A stretch of 64,000 nt of DNA from AM-0621 sp964386705. Lineage in GTDB: Bacteria > Planctomycetota > Planctomycetia > Planctomycetales > Planctomycetaceae. The stretch covers positions 7,742-71,741 of the forward strand of contig CAYLTY010000011.1 in the NCBI GenBank assembly GCA_964386705.1. Direction: 5' to 3'. Position numbers and translations under genes: made by a program. The notes under the pieces were generated by a model. The model was given only the letters and a program-made list of their open reading frames with translations. It ran no database searches and had not been told where the DNA came from. This document shows positions 43,471 through 53,471 of the stretch, one piece after another (position 1 is the first letter of the stretch; each line of letters opens with the position of its first letter).

Positions 43471-44225
43471 GGATGCTTGAACTCAGTTGCTGACAAGCTG
43501 GCTTCTGCCAGAGTCACGGCAGTTATCGTACCGTCATGCAGAGCGGATGCGACCAGCACGCCGCTCAGGCCGCACCGGGAAAGCTCAATCAGGTCGCTCG
43601 TTTGCCGAACGCCACCCCCGGTGATGAGCTTCACGCTAGGCGAAAACTGCTGAATCTCGCGGCACAATGGCAGCGTGCTGATGCCTGAGCCGGTGCCGAC
43701 GGACGCCAGATCCAGCACGACGAGCTGCTGCACTCCGGCTTCAATCACTGCGGCGGCGATCTCGATAGGTTCGCTGCTGAGCATGTCGCGAAACGTGCGG
43801 AGCACTTGGCCGCCGCGCAGGTCGAGGCTGAAAATCACACGTTCCTCGCCGAACTTGTGCACCAGCATTTCGAGCGACGCCAGCGTCGGCCAGGTTTCGA
43901 GTCCGACAATCACCCGTTGCACACCGGCAGCGAACGCGGTTTCCGCATCTGCACTCGTCTTCAAGCCTGCATCGACGATCAACCGGAAACCAGCGGAACT
44001 CAACTGCTCGTAGATCTCGAAGTTCGCGTTGTCGTGCAGAATTGCGTCGAGGTCCGCGACGTATAGATCTTGCCAGCCGAACTGCTGCTGAATGGCGTTC
44101 GCGACGTCCAGAGCCTGCGCGGAGGATGTAAGCTTGCTCTCGACGGGACGGTACTGGCTGCGATCTCCGGCAACGCCCCTGACGACGACCGAATTCAGGA
44201 TGTCCAGCACGGGAATGATCTGCAT
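43467..44225 (-). CDS. HisA/HisF-like TIM-barrel protein
   Basis: A protein of 252 residues. The first strand IIPVLDILNSVVVRG keeps the catalytic Asp of HisA (ALDLIDG type), and IFSLDLRGGQVL keeps the second Asp. The phosphate-binding Gly-rich segments ITGGGVRQTSDLIEL and GVLVASALHDG are present. The loop GDRSQYRPVESKLTSSAQAL and the LYVADLDAI strand match the HisA-like group of planctomycetes and methylotrophs whose genes often go with tetrahydromethanopterin-linked C1 metabolism, rather than the histidine-pathway HisA. The ATG 44225 replaces a TTG at 44246. It lies 69 bases downstream of the HELTH gene, overlaps fliM by 4 bases and is far from any his gene in this window. Confidence 0.82.
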   Translation of the reverse strand: MQIIPVLDILNSVVVRGVAGDRSQYRPVESKLTSSAQALDVANAIQQQFGWQDLYVADLDAILHDNANFEIYEQLSSAGFRLIVDAGLKTSADAETAFAAGVQRVIVGLETWPTLASLEMLVHKFGEERVIFSLDLRGGQVLRTFRDMLSSEPIEIAAAVIEAGVQQLVVLDLASVGTGSGISTLPLCREIQQFSPSVKLITGGGVRQTSDLIELSRCGLSGVLVASALHDGTITAVTLAEASLSATEFKHP

Positions 44226-44294
44226 CACGGAAGCACGGCTCAGCAAAGTTAACTGGAAGGGGGGCGACGGGAGTATTTCAACCGCCTGCCCGGC

Positions 44295-45152
44295 CTATTT
44301 CCAGTTCTTGATGTGCGCCGTGACTCTTCGCCCGAAATTCTTGTCCAGACGTGCCAGATGGGCACTTAACGGCCCCGGCGGCTCACCGCGTTCAATCGCC
44401 TGCAGGTAATTCTGCAGCGCGGCGGTTTCTTCGGCGGAACCGTGAATCAGGGTATGTACCCAGGCCCACGCTTCACGGTAGTCCGCGACCGACATCTCGC
44501 TGACGGAGTCCTTGCTCTCCAGATCCTTCAAATCCGGACGCCAGCCCAGGCGGCTGTTCCATTTCAGGCGGCTTTGATGCGGATTTCCGGACGCTCGATC
44601 TTCGGCGGGCACTTCAAAGTATTCCGCGAGCCCCTCATCCAGCCACATCGGGATGAATGCCAGCATCGAATGCAGCACCGCGTGAGTCAGCTCATGCCGC
44701 AGATCGACTTCGAACTCTTTATGAACGTACAGGAAAACTCGGCCAACGCCGTCGGCATCCTTCGCGAACACCGCCCGCCGACTGACTCCTTCGGGAGCGT
44801 GCCGGGTCGCGTGTGCTCGATAACTGCGAGAATTCGCCAGGATGTAGATCTCGATCGGCGACTTGTTGGGAGCCAGCTCCAGAGTCGCGATCACATCGGC
44901 GTAATGCTGCTCGATGGTCTGCATCAGCCCGACAAACTGTTCGAGCCGGACTTCGGAATAAATCGTGAACTGCCCCTGTTTGCGTACGTCTGCCCAATCT
45001 GCGGCGCAGGCCGACGGGGTCGCCAGCAGTCCCAGGCAGAGCATCAGCAAGACTGCGCAGCGCGCAACTGCAGCCCGCACGCTGTCCGCAATCTGCTGAA
45101 CAACGTCGGGCTGAACTCTACAGGCGCGCAGACACCATGCTGAAAAAGTCAT
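44295..45152 (-). CDS. Exported gluzincin peptidase-like protein (DUF1570-like)
   Basis: A protein of 285 residues with a signal peptide or N-terminal anchor (AVLLMLCLGLLATPSACAAD at about residues 33-52). The zinc motif HELTHAVLH begins at H153 (H153, E154, H157), and MWLDEGLAEYFEVP about 15 residues later supplies the third glutamate ligand. This HExxH plus EGLAEY arrangement is that of DUF1570-like gluzincins. The rest is a helical cap (EAWAWVHTLIHG, TAALQNYLQAIERGEPPG). Substrate unknown. It lies 16 bases after a small lipoprotein gene on the same strand, and the HisA-like, fliM and fliN genes follow. Confidence 0.82.
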   Translation of the reverse strand: MTFSAWCLRACRVQPDVVQQIADSVRAAVARCAVLLMLCLGLLATPSACAADWADVRKQGQFTIYSEVRLEQFVGLMQTIEQHYADVIATLELAPNKSPIEIYILANSRSYRAHATRHAPEGVSRRAVFAKDADGVGRVFLYVHKEFEVDLRHELTHAVLHSMLAFIPMWLDEGLAEYFEVPAEDRASGNPHQSRLKWNSRLGWRPDLKDLESKDSVSEMSVADYREAWAWVHTLIHGSAEETAALQNYLQAIERGEPPGPLSAHLARLDKNFGRRVTAHIKNWK

Positions 45153-45168
45153 GGTTCTTTGCAATTCG

Positions 45169-45387
45169 CTAAATCACGCCACCGTGAGTACGGTAGGGCG
45201 TCGCGAAGTCGGGTGTGTCCAAGCCCCAGATACGTTCCCAGATTTCCGTAATGTGACGGAAACCCTCAGAAACGTAGATCATCTGTCGGGCCCGGACGTC
45301 GGGCGAAGATGAATAGATCGGGACGACACAGCCCACCTGAATGGCTGTTACAACCGCGAACAGAGTCAAGACGGCAACCTTTCGCAT
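45169..45387 (-). CDS. Small lipoprotein
   Basis: A protein of 72 residues. MRKVAVLTLFAVVTAIQVGC is a complete lipoprotein signal, with the lipid-bearing Cys at residue 20. The mature 52 residues (VVPIYSSSPDVRARQM, then FRHITEIWERIWGLDTPDF) are found in many planctomycetes as a small hypothetical protein; function unknown. GGAGGAG sits 4-5 bases before the ATG, which is therefore preferred over the open frame's upper end at 45450. It leads the gene group lipoprotein, HELTH peptidase, HisA-like, fliM, fliN. Confidence 0.82.
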   Translation of the reverse strand: MRKVAVLTLFAVVTAIQVGCVVPIYSSSPDVRARQMIYVSEGFRHITEIWERIWGLDTPDFATPYRTHGGVI

Positions 45388-45456
45388 GGAACTCCTCCGT
45401 GAGTAGGCGAAAGCAATTTTTGCTCGTGAAGCGAGTCTCAGACTCGCCATTGTATC

Positions 45457-45473
45457 AAAAGGGGCGAACCCCT
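45457..45473 (-). terminator. Terminator of the HU gene
   Basis: On the minus strand the stem AGGGG, loop TTCG and stem CCCCT (45473 down to 45460) runs straight into TTTTG, ten bases after the HU stop codon. The UUCG tetraloop makes the short stem stable. A second small palindrome, GCGAGTCT with AGACTCGC (45431-45447), follows. This separates HU from the lipoprotein-fliN gene group. Confidence 0.75.
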
Positions 45474-45482
45474 GTTCTGACT

Positions 45483-45839
45483 TTACTGAATCGATTCCGG
45501 AGCTGGAGCAGGCGGTGGCTCAGGCGGCGTAACTTGAGACGCTGCCGTAGCTTTCGCAATTTCCAACTGACGGACTTTCTCTTCCATCTCTTTACCCGGT
45601 TTGAACGTCACGACGTACTTTTCAGCCACGTCCACACGCTCGCCGGTACGCGGGTTACGAGCTTTTCGCGCCGCTCGCTTCTTCACTTCGAACACGCCGA
45701 AGTTCCGTAGCTCGATGCGCTCTTGCTCCACCAACGTATTGATGATGGCTTCGAATGTTTTCTGAACAATCTCTTTCGTCTTCAATTGGGTTTCCCCAAT
45801 CGACTCGGAGATCGCTTTGACGATGTCTTTTTTCGTCAC
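45483..45839 (-). CDS. HU/IHF family DNA-binding protein
   Basis: A protein of 118 residues. The bacterial histone-like fold is complete: TKKDIVKAISESIGETQLKT, then IINTLVEQERIELRNFGVFE, then the DNA-gripping arm KKRAARKARNPRTGE with the conserved Asn-Pro, and VAEKYVVTFKPGKEMEEKV. A Pro/Ala-rich tail of about 20 residues (VTPPEPPPAPAPE) is added after the core, as in other planctomycete members. I set the start at the GTG 45839, with AGAGG upstream, because the core begins there. The frame remains open to 46019, but the additional residues do not look like protein of this family. It has its own terminator. Confidence 0.87.
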   Translation of the reverse strand: MTKKDIVKAISESIGETQLKTKEIVQKTFEAIINTLVEQERIELRNFGVFEVKKRAARKARNPRTGERVDVAEKYVVTFKPGKEMEEKVRQLEIAKATAASQVTPPEPPPAPAPESIQ

Positions 45840-46405
45840 GACTGGCCTCTGCCCAGAGGTGCCGACGGCACGTTTGTCTTCTGTCCAAGAACTGGCGTCG
45901 GACTCTAGGGCCGATCGTAAGTTCGAGTCAAGTCGACATTTCCGTCTCGAACTCGCGATCTCTTCCGATTCGGGAACGCACAGGCTCCGGTGAGAGATCG
46001 GCATGTTCGACCCGCACAATCAGTAAATCCTACGCAACCAGTAAAGTTTAACACTCAGAGTGATTTCCGCCGAGTCGCGATTCGCACTCCAGAGCGCTGG
46101 CCGGACGATCCGATCGGCAGCTTTCACAGTCGTCGGGCAACGTATCTGACGATGGCAGCATTCATTGCGTCCTGATGTTCGTATGGGTGCACTCGTGGCC
46201 AATTGCTTTCCTGAGTTTTGGGCGCATACTCAGAAACCGCTGCATTCAATGAACATCGCAGATGCGTACAAGAGATGAACCTGGCCACCACGACCGTGGG
46301 TTCAACCGGCTTTCGTCTCCTGCTCCACCGGTCTCACTGCCACTCGCCGATGCCCGTCGATTGTTCGCGTCTGCCGGGCCCGAAGTCCTTTGAAGGAGTC
46401 GATCG
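45840..46405. other. 566-bp divergent region between HU and gdhA
   Basis: This gap should hold the promoters of HU (minus) and gdhA (plus). About 175 bases before gdhA there is an inverted repeat CTGAGT (46211-46216) and ACTCAG (46228-46233), a possible regulator site. Short open frames occur on both strands but none has a convincing start or composition. Confidence 0.45.
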
Positions 46406-47767
<1,362 letters not shown>

Positions 47768-47988
47768 GACCGAGGGAAAGCGGTTCCGAGTCCAACCACA
47801 GCGCGACTCTGTGGATCGCGCAAACTTGCAGGCCGCCGCAAGGTTTCGCCAATCGCTGAAACCAGCGAACAGTGGCGGATAGTGGCCTCAACTCGCGCGA
47901 GTCGCGGCAGCACTCCCTCAATCCCGGAATAGACTGCAGTGCGCACTCGGTGTGCGCGATGCTTGGTCTCGCCTCTGGTTGGGTCATC

Positions 47989-49803
47989 ATGCGACTTCTG
48001 CTGCAGCGACTTCTGATCGCAGTCCTGGCCATCGTTACGACGCTGGCCGCGGTCAACGCTGACGATGCGCCGCCCATGCCGACGCAGAAGCCGCATCCGA
48101 ATCCCGACAGCCGCGGTCGCAACACTGCCGTCGCACTCAACTACTGCCGCGCCTCGTTTCATCGCATCCGCCGCTACCAATCGAAACGCGTGCTCATCGA
48201 AGAGCAAGAGAAGATTCTTAATAACCTGAACCTCAACGGCATCGGGGATGAAGAGGTCATCAAGCTGTACTCGTCGGTGCTAGACGAAATCAGCCGCACG
48301 CAGATCGCGGATCGTGAACTCGCCTTTCTACAGGATAAGTTCCGGAAGGGCCTGCAGCGTCAAGTAGGCGCCTCTGTGTTGACCATGGGCACGCAGATGG
48401 CGTTGTGCTCGGTCGAAGGCGCGGTCCGCACCGGCGTCAACAGTTGGCTGGATTATCGCGATCTCGCGTGGTCGCGTGAGCTCGATGTCTGGAAGGTCGA
48501 CAAGGATCGCATGCAGGCGGTCGTTGAGAAGTCGACGAACTTCCTCGACACGTTCTGGAAGTTGGCTCAGAAGAACAACATTCCAGACCGCTGGCTGGTG
48601 CGCGGTGACGATCTGGATGCGCTCGAAGAAGCCGTCCGCGAGCCGGAGCCGGAGAAGCGACTGCGCATCCTGCGACGGATGGAACCGTTCATGGAGTGCT
48701 ACCCGCCCTACTGGTACTACGTCGCGCGAGCTCTGCAGACGCGCGGTCAGGCTGAGGAAGCTGCTGTCGTCTACAACCGCGTAGCCGATCTGGCTTACGG
48801 CCACTTCCGCAAGGATGACATGTTGGCTGCGTCACTGGCCAACCGCGCGATCATTCAGGAATACCTCAAGGACGAAAACGCTGTCCGGTCTGCCGAAGAA
48901 TCACTGGCGCACTCCGCCGCTGTCTGGGAAGCAAATCTGATGTGTGCTCACGTGCTGGAGCGACACGATCAAGTCCAAAAAGCGGAAGACGCGATCCTGC
49001 GAAATCTGGATGTGCAACTGGAACTGCCCAACAGCGCACTCGCACTGCTCGGGCTGTACTATCGCCACGATCGCGCTGCGGGGCTGATCCGCATGCTGGA
49101 GCAAGAAGATCTGGTCGCCGTTCTACCGGTTCAGAACATCCTTCAGAGTGCGGAAAAGATCGGCGCCGATCGTGTGCCAGTCGCCACTGTGACGAAGTTG
49201 CGAGAATCGCTGTGGATCTCTACGGAACCGCGGTTTGGCCTGGACGATGTGAATCTGGCGTGTGACGCGAACTGGGTCGCTCATACTGCACGCATTCGCT
49301 ACTTGACGGCTGTCTCTAACGGAACGCCGCAGTACTCAGAAATCCCTCCCTCGACGGCGAGCGCCACAGGGGAGTTGAGCACACGCTTTCGATCCGCCAT
49401 CGAAGCCGGCCACGCTCTGAACCCTGCCAGCAACGCGCTGCAGGGCACCGTGCTGAACTTTCACTTCCCCAGTCAATCAGCAGACGCCGCCCCTGTGGTG
49501 GTCGTCCTCGGCAACGCTGCGACCAAGCGCAGCGGCAAGAACCAAACTCGAGGCGTCGCCGCTTCACCGGCGGAAATTCGACTCGGCGAATTCCGCCTGA
49601 AGCTGCAAGCCGAAGTACCCACCGCTCTCGTTTCACAAGTCGACCAGTTGGCCGAACGCAAACCCGAGAACACAACTCCCCCGGAACGCCGCGCCCCGCG
49701 AGCTCGAATTCTGGACATCATCCCATTGCCTCAGTCGGGCCTTGCCAGTCCGTTGAAACAGCAGACGCCCCCGCCGCCTGACGAGACAACTTCGACGCCA
49801 TAG
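47989..49803 (+). CDS. Exported helical repeat (TPR-like) protein
   Basis: A protein of 604 residues with a signal peptide (LLLQRLLIAVLAIVTTLAAV, cleaved near NADD). Residues 30-260 are helical and charged without a recognised domain. Residues about 240-400 contain TPR-like pairs (YWYYVARALQTRGQAEEAAV, WEANLMCAHVLERHDQVQKA, NLDVQLELPNSALALLGLYY). The C-terminal 200 residues are beta-rich, with WVAHTARIRYLTAVSNG and VLNFHFPSQSADAAPVVVVL, and end in a proline-rich tail. Probably periplasmic, function unknown; I know the pattern only as a planctomycete hypothetical protein. The open frame reaches 47872 but ATG 47989 gives the signal peptide. Confidence 0.78.
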   Translation: MRLLLQRLLIAVLAIVTTLAAVNADDAPPMPTQKPHPNPDSRGRNTAVALNYCRASFHRIRRYQSKRVLIEEQEKILNNLNLNGIGDEEVIKLYSSVLDEISRTQIADRELAFLQDKFRKGLQRQVGASVLTMGTQMALCSVEGAVRTGVNSWLDYRDLAWSRELDVWKVDKDRMQAVVEKSTNFLDTFWKLAQKNNIPDRWLVRGDDLDALEEAVREPEPEKRLRILRRMEPFMECYPPYWYYVARALQTRGQAEEAAVVYNRVADLAYGHFRKDDMLAASLANRAIIQEYLKDENAVRSAEESLAHSAAVWEANLMCAHVLERHDQVQKAEDAILRNLDVQLELPNSALALLGLYYRHDRAAGLIRMLEQEDLVAVLPVQNILQSAEKIGADRVPVATVTKLRESLWISTEPRFGLDDVNLACDANWVAHTARIRYLTAVSNGTPQYSEIPPSTASATGELSTRFRSAIEAGHALNPASNALQGTVLNFHFPSQSADAAPVVVVLGNAATKRSGKNQTRGVAASPAEIRLGEFRLKLQAEVPTALVSQVDQLAERKPENTTPPERRAPRARILDIIPLPQSGLASPLKQQTPPPPDETTSTP

Positions 49804-49829
49804 CCTGATCGGTGAAACGATCCGCGCCG

Positions 49830-50429
49830 CTATTCGTCGATAAGTCCTGCGGCTTCGCGGCGCAAGGCACTGAGCACTCGGCTGCGAGCCACGTACACAG
49901 AATTGAGAGCCATCCCCAGTTCGGCAGCGACGGCATCGGCTCGCTGACCGTCGAACATCTGACGCCGAAACGCTTCCCAGGTTTGGGCTTCAAAGTGAGG
50001 ACGCACCTGGCCCAGAAGCTGAGTCATGACGTGCCGATCATGTTCCATGTTCCATTCGCGGCTGACATCGCTGGCCTCATCCGCGAGTTGCTCGAGTTGC
50101 TCAATCCACGTGCTACCGCCCTGCACTGACGGTCGATAGTTGCGCGAGCGCCAGAAGTCACGCACGCGATAAACCAGGATCGTACGCAGCCACTTGCGGA
50201 ACGCTCCTGAACGTCCGGAATGCTCAAACGCGGGCAGTTCGCGTGAGACAGCCAGCAAGACTTCCTGCACCACATCCTCGGCATCAGAAGCCTGCAACTC
50301 CAGACGCCGAGCCCAGCTTCGCAGCAGCGGTTGATAGATCGACACCAGCCGCTCCCACGCCTCCGCTTCCGAGTTAGAGCAGGCGCGATCCAGCAGGCTG
50401 ACCGATGTCTGCGACGAATGAACGGTCAA
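49830..50429 (-). CDS. ECF-type sigma-70 factor
   Basis: A sigma factor of 199 residues. Region 2: EAWERLVSIYQPLLRSWARR, SDAEDVVQEVLLAVSRELPA, then AFRKWLRTILVYRVRDFWRS. Region 4: WEAFRRQMFDGQRADAVAAE, LGMALNSVYVARSRVLSALR. The opening TSVSLLDRA pattern is common in planctomycete ECF factors that go with Ser/Thr kinase genes, but no kinase gene is next to it here. I place the start at the TTG 50429 because AGGAG lies 6 bases upstream and the protein then begins like its relatives. The open frame extends to 50483, into the TfoX gene end, without a good start signal. Confidence 0.9.
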   Translation of the reverse strand: MTVHSSQTSVSLLDRACSNSEAEAWERLVSIYQPLLRSWARRLELQASDAEDVVQEVLLAVSRELPAFEHSGRSGAFRKWLRTILVYRVRDFWRSRNYRPSVQGGSTWIEQLEQLADEASDVSREWNMEHDRHVMTQLLGQVRPHFEAQTWEAFRRQMFDGQRADAVAAELGMALNSVYVARSRVLSALRREAAGLIDE

Positions 50430-50457
50430 TTCACTCTCCTGTCTGTGACAGCCTATC

Positions 50458-50787
50458 TCATTTGGGTGGCAGCGCGCGGACAACGCTGGCCGCTCTGCTC
50501 ACCCAGTACCGCAACGCTTGATCCTCTTCGACACCCGCCGCACGCACCAGAACCCAACCCGTCATCGGCCGACCTGTGATATCAAACTCAACCACATCGG
50601 GCTCCTGCAACGCTTGCTGGTAGTTTTCAGGACCAACGCGAACAAGAAGCGACTCCTTCCACACTCCGACCAGCACGTGCCCGCTGAGCAGAAAGGCGAT
50701 GCCGCCGAACATCCGTTTTTCTTCGATGCCGCGCCGCCTGCTCAACACCGACCTGATCCGAGTCGCCAACACTTCACTGAAGGCCAC
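50458..50787 (-). CDS. TfoX N-terminal domain protein
   Basis: A cytoplasmic protein of 109 residues that consists of the TfoX/Sxy N-terminal domain only. Diagnostic parts are IEEKRMFGGIAFLLSGHVLV, KESLLVRVGPENYQQALQEP, then FDITGRPMTGWVLVRAAGVE and ALRYWVSRAASVVRALP. In gamma-proteobacteria TfoX/Sxy regulates competence, but stand-alone copies of this domain are widespread and have no known role. It lies just upstream of the ECF sigma gene on the same strand and may share its transcript. Confidence 0.9.
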   Translation of the reverse strand: MAFSEVLATRIRSVLSRRRGIEEKRMFGGIAFLLSGHVLVGVWKESLLVRVGPENYQQALQEPDVVEFDITGRPMTGWVLVRAAGVEEDQALRYWVSRAASVVRALPPK

Positions 50788-50961
50788 GCATTGCTCCTGT
50801 CACTCGACGTGAATAAGAGGTACTCGATCGCGAGAAGATGGGGAGGACTGTAGAAAAGCTCAACAACGCGTCGAGCCCGCACAAACTCGATTACTCTCAG
50901 TCCATCACACCGCGCACCAGGCGGAACGTCGATCGATATACCGCTATCCAGAAAGGCCATC

Positions 50962-51936
50962 ATGCCAACTCGGTCTCCCTCACGAAACGCTGTTCTCCTG
51001 GTCGCCTCGGTACTCAGCGGATGGCTCGCGGCTCCCAGTTGTGCAATCTCAGCCTTCGCTCAAGACAAAGAACCGACGGTTGAAGAACTGGCGAAAGATC
51101 CGGTGCTCTTTCTCCAGTCAGCCGGAAAACGGCTGAAATGGGAAGAGCCTGCTGAGCCGGCCAGAATCCTCGGACCCATCTATTTTGTGGGCACACAAGG
51201 CCTCGGAGTCTTTCTGATCACGGGGTCCGAGGGGCATGTGGTCGTCTATACGGGGATGTCGAATTCCGGACCAATGATCGAAAAGTCAATTCGTAAGTTG
51301 GGGTTCAAGCCAGAGGACGTCAAATTGATCCTCACAGGTCACGCCCACGTTGATCATGTCGGCGGCCACGCGCACCTCAAGCAGGTGACCGGAGGCAAAA
51401 TCGCCATGATGCGGGAAGAGAAAGAGTTGTTCGAATCCGGCGGAAAGATCGACTTCCACTACGGGACCATCAAAGAATTCCAGTTCGCTCCGGCCAAGGT
51501 TGATACCACTTTCAAAGACGAAGATGAGATCAAACTGGGAGACATCTCAATCAAGGCCCTGCTGACGCCGGGTCACACTCAGGGCTCAACAAGCTACGTC
51601 ACCAAAGTGACCGATAACGGAAAGAGTTACACGGTCGTCTTTCCGGACGGGACCGGTATCAATCCCGGGTACCGCGTCAGCAAGAACCCTTCCTATCCGG
51701 GCATTGAAGCCAACTATCAGCGAACTCTAAGAACCCTTGAGTCATTGGAACCAGACGTCTGGCTGGCTCCTCACAACGAGGCTTATGGACTCAACGCCAA
51801 GCTGGAACGTGCCGCTAAAGAGGGAGCCAAGGCCTGGCTCGATCTTGAAGGCTATCGAAAGTGGGTCGCATCCCGGCGGTCAGCATTCGAAGCAACCTTG
51901 GCCAAGGAACGCGCGAGCGTGACCAAGGATAACTGA
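50962..51936 (+). CDS. Subclass B3-type metallo-beta-lactamase
   Basis: An exported protein of 324 residues with a signal peptide (NAVLLVASVLSGWLAAPSCA). The metallo-beta-lactamase fold has all six zinc ligands of subclass B3: HAHVDH at residues 127-132 (H127, H129, D131, H132), H205 in TPGHTQGS and H271 in LAPHNEAYG. The C-terminal pattern NPGYRVSKNPSYPGIEANYQ and EGYRKWVASRRSAFEATLAK is that of B3 enzymes such as the BJP-1/FEZ-1 type. These hydrolyse penicillins, cephalosporins and carbapenems, but environmental members vary widely in activity and some act on other substrates. No resistance or mobility genes are beside it, so it appears to be a resident chromosomal gene. Confidence 0.87.
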   Translation: MPTRSPSRNAVLLVASVLSGWLAAPSCAISAFAQDKEPTVEELAKDPVLFLQSAGKRLKWEEPAEPARILGPIYFVGTQGLGVFLITGSEGHVVVYTGMSNSGPMIEKSIRKLGFKPEDVKLILTGHAHVDHVGGHAHLKQVTGGKIAMMREEKELFESGGKIDFHYGTIKEFQFAPAKVDTTFKDEDEIKLGDISIKALLTPGHTQGSTSYVTKVTDNGKSYTVVFPDGTGINPGYRVSKNPSYPGIEANYQRTLRTLESLEPDVWLAPHNEAYGLNAKLERAAKEGAKAWLDLEGYRKWVASRRSAFEATLAKERASVTKDN

Positions 51937-52008
51937 CGCTCTGCAGCACCAGCGGCATAACGTCAGAATACACTGTGACGCGTATCAACTACCGAGGATA
52001 AGCCACCG

Positions 52009-53442
52009 ATGGACTTTGCTAGTGGGACAACATGGGGCTTCCTGTACGTCGCTTCCGAATGGATCATCCGACTCGTGATGCTGGTCGTGATTCCGTTTCG
52101 GAGATCTCCCGAGGCCGCCAAAGGCTGGCTGCTGCTCGTGTTCTTCATGCCTTGGGCCGGACTGGTGCTATATCTGGTCATCGGACGCCCGAAATATCCT
52201 CACTGGCGAGTTGCCCGGTTTCTGCAGTTGCCGATGTTTCTGTTACCGACACGGGATCGATTGCACCACAGTCTGCAACCGTTTCGCCCTGCTTCGGATG
52301 CTCTCCCACCAGCCATTCTGCTGGTGCAGAACCTGGGCCACTTCCTGCCGCTCAATGAAAACTCTGTGGAGTTGCTATCGAACTACGATGAGTCAGTTAA
52401 TCGCCTCGTCAACGACATCGATCAAGCCACACACAGCGTCCACTTGCTGTACTACATCTTTGCCGACGACGGTGTAGGAGCCAAAGTCATCGCGGCGTTG
52501 CAACGAGCCGCGCAACGCGGCGTTGTTTGTCGAGTGCTCATCGACGCCCTGGGCTCAAGGAAATGGTCAAAGTCAGTCGAGCAAAAATTGACAGCCGCCG
52601 GCGCTCAAGTGCGTTGGGCACTCGAAGTCAGTTTCCTGCGACGCAAGTCCGCACGCGCGGATCTGCGGAACCATCGTAAAATTGCGGTCATTGATGGCCG
52701 AGTCGCCTATACGGGGTCGCAGAATCTCGTCGACAGCGACTTTAAGCCCGGCATCACCTATGAAGAACTCGTGGTGCGAGTTACCGGCCCTGTCACGTTG
52801 CAGTTGCAGGCGGTCTTTGTCGCAGACTGGTTTCTCGAAACCGAAGAAGTCCTCGAAACACCTGACCTGTTCCCGGATCCAGTCGGCGCCGGCAACACAC
52901 CCGCCCAAGTATTACCCAGCGGGCCCGACTATCCTGCATCGAATGTTGCCTCGCTGATTGTCGCCCTGATTCACAGTGCGCAAGAGCGAGTCGTGATCAC
53001 GACACCCTATTTCATTCCCGACGATGCCCTGCTTCAGGCGCTGGATACCGCAGTGCGTCGAAGAGTCGAAGTACATCTCGTTGTCTCGCAAGTAGCCGAT
53101 CAACTACTGGTCTGCCTTGCTCAGAAATCTTACTACCAGCAATTACTTGATATCGGCGTGCAGGTTCACCTCTACCGCGAAAAACTGCTGCATGCCAAGC
53201 ACCTCAGCATTGATAATGCCGTCTGCGTCATCGGCTCCAGCAATATTGATATCCGCTCGTTTGTCTTGAATGCCGAAGTGACGCTCGTCGTGTACGACAA
53301 AGAAGTCACCACCCGATTGAAGTTTCAGCAGGAACGATACTTTGCCGCTAGCGACATACTTTTGCCTGCCAATTGGAAGAACCGCTCACTTCCTGCCAAA
53401 GTCAGCGAGAATCTGGCTCGCCTGCTCAGTCCGCTGCTCTAA
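52009..53442 (+). CDS. cls: Cardiolipin synthase (PLD family)
   Basis: A membrane protein of 477 residues that joins two phosphatidylglycerols into cardiolipin. Two N-terminal helices (SEWIIRLVMLVVIPF and GWLLLVFFMPWAGLVLYLVI) match the Cls leader with its GRPK boundary. The two catalytic HKD motifs are NHRKIAVIDG (H222, K224, D229), followed by YTGSQN, and LHAKHLSIDN (H395, K397, D402), followed by GSSNIDIRSF. Length is normal (about 480). It starts 72 bases after the metallo-beta-lactamase on the same strand. Confidence 0.95.
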   Translation: MDFASGTTWGFLYVASEWIIRLVMLVVIPFRRSPEAAKGWLLLVFFMPWAGLVLYLVIGRPKYPHWRVARFLQLPMFLLPTRDRLHHSLQPFRPASDALPPAILLVQNLGHFLPLNENSVELLSNYDESVNRLVNDIDQATHSVHLLYYIFADDGVGAKVIAALQRAAQRGVVCRVLIDALGSRKWSKSVEQKLTAAGAQVRWALEVSFLRRKSARADLRNHRKIAVIDGRVAYTGSQNLVDSDFKPGITYEELVVRVTGPVTLQLQAVFVADWFLETEEVLETPDLFPDPVGAGNTPAQVLPSGPDYPASNVASLIVALIHSAQERVVITTPYFIPDDALLQALDTAVRRRVEVHLVVSQVADQLLVCLAQKSYYQQLLDIGVQVHLYREKLLHAKHLSIDNAVCVIGSSNIDIRSFVLNAEVTLVVYDKEVTTRLKFQQERYFAASDILLPANWKNRSLPAKVSENLARLLSPLL

Positions 53443-53471
53443 CGGATTGTCCTGCGAGCACTCATCCTCTT

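Noticed and set aside
45840..46019. N-terminal extension of the HU protein from an upstream start
   Set aside because: The added 60 residues are not conserved in character with HU/IHF, and a GTG with a Shine-Dalgarno begins exactly at the HU core.
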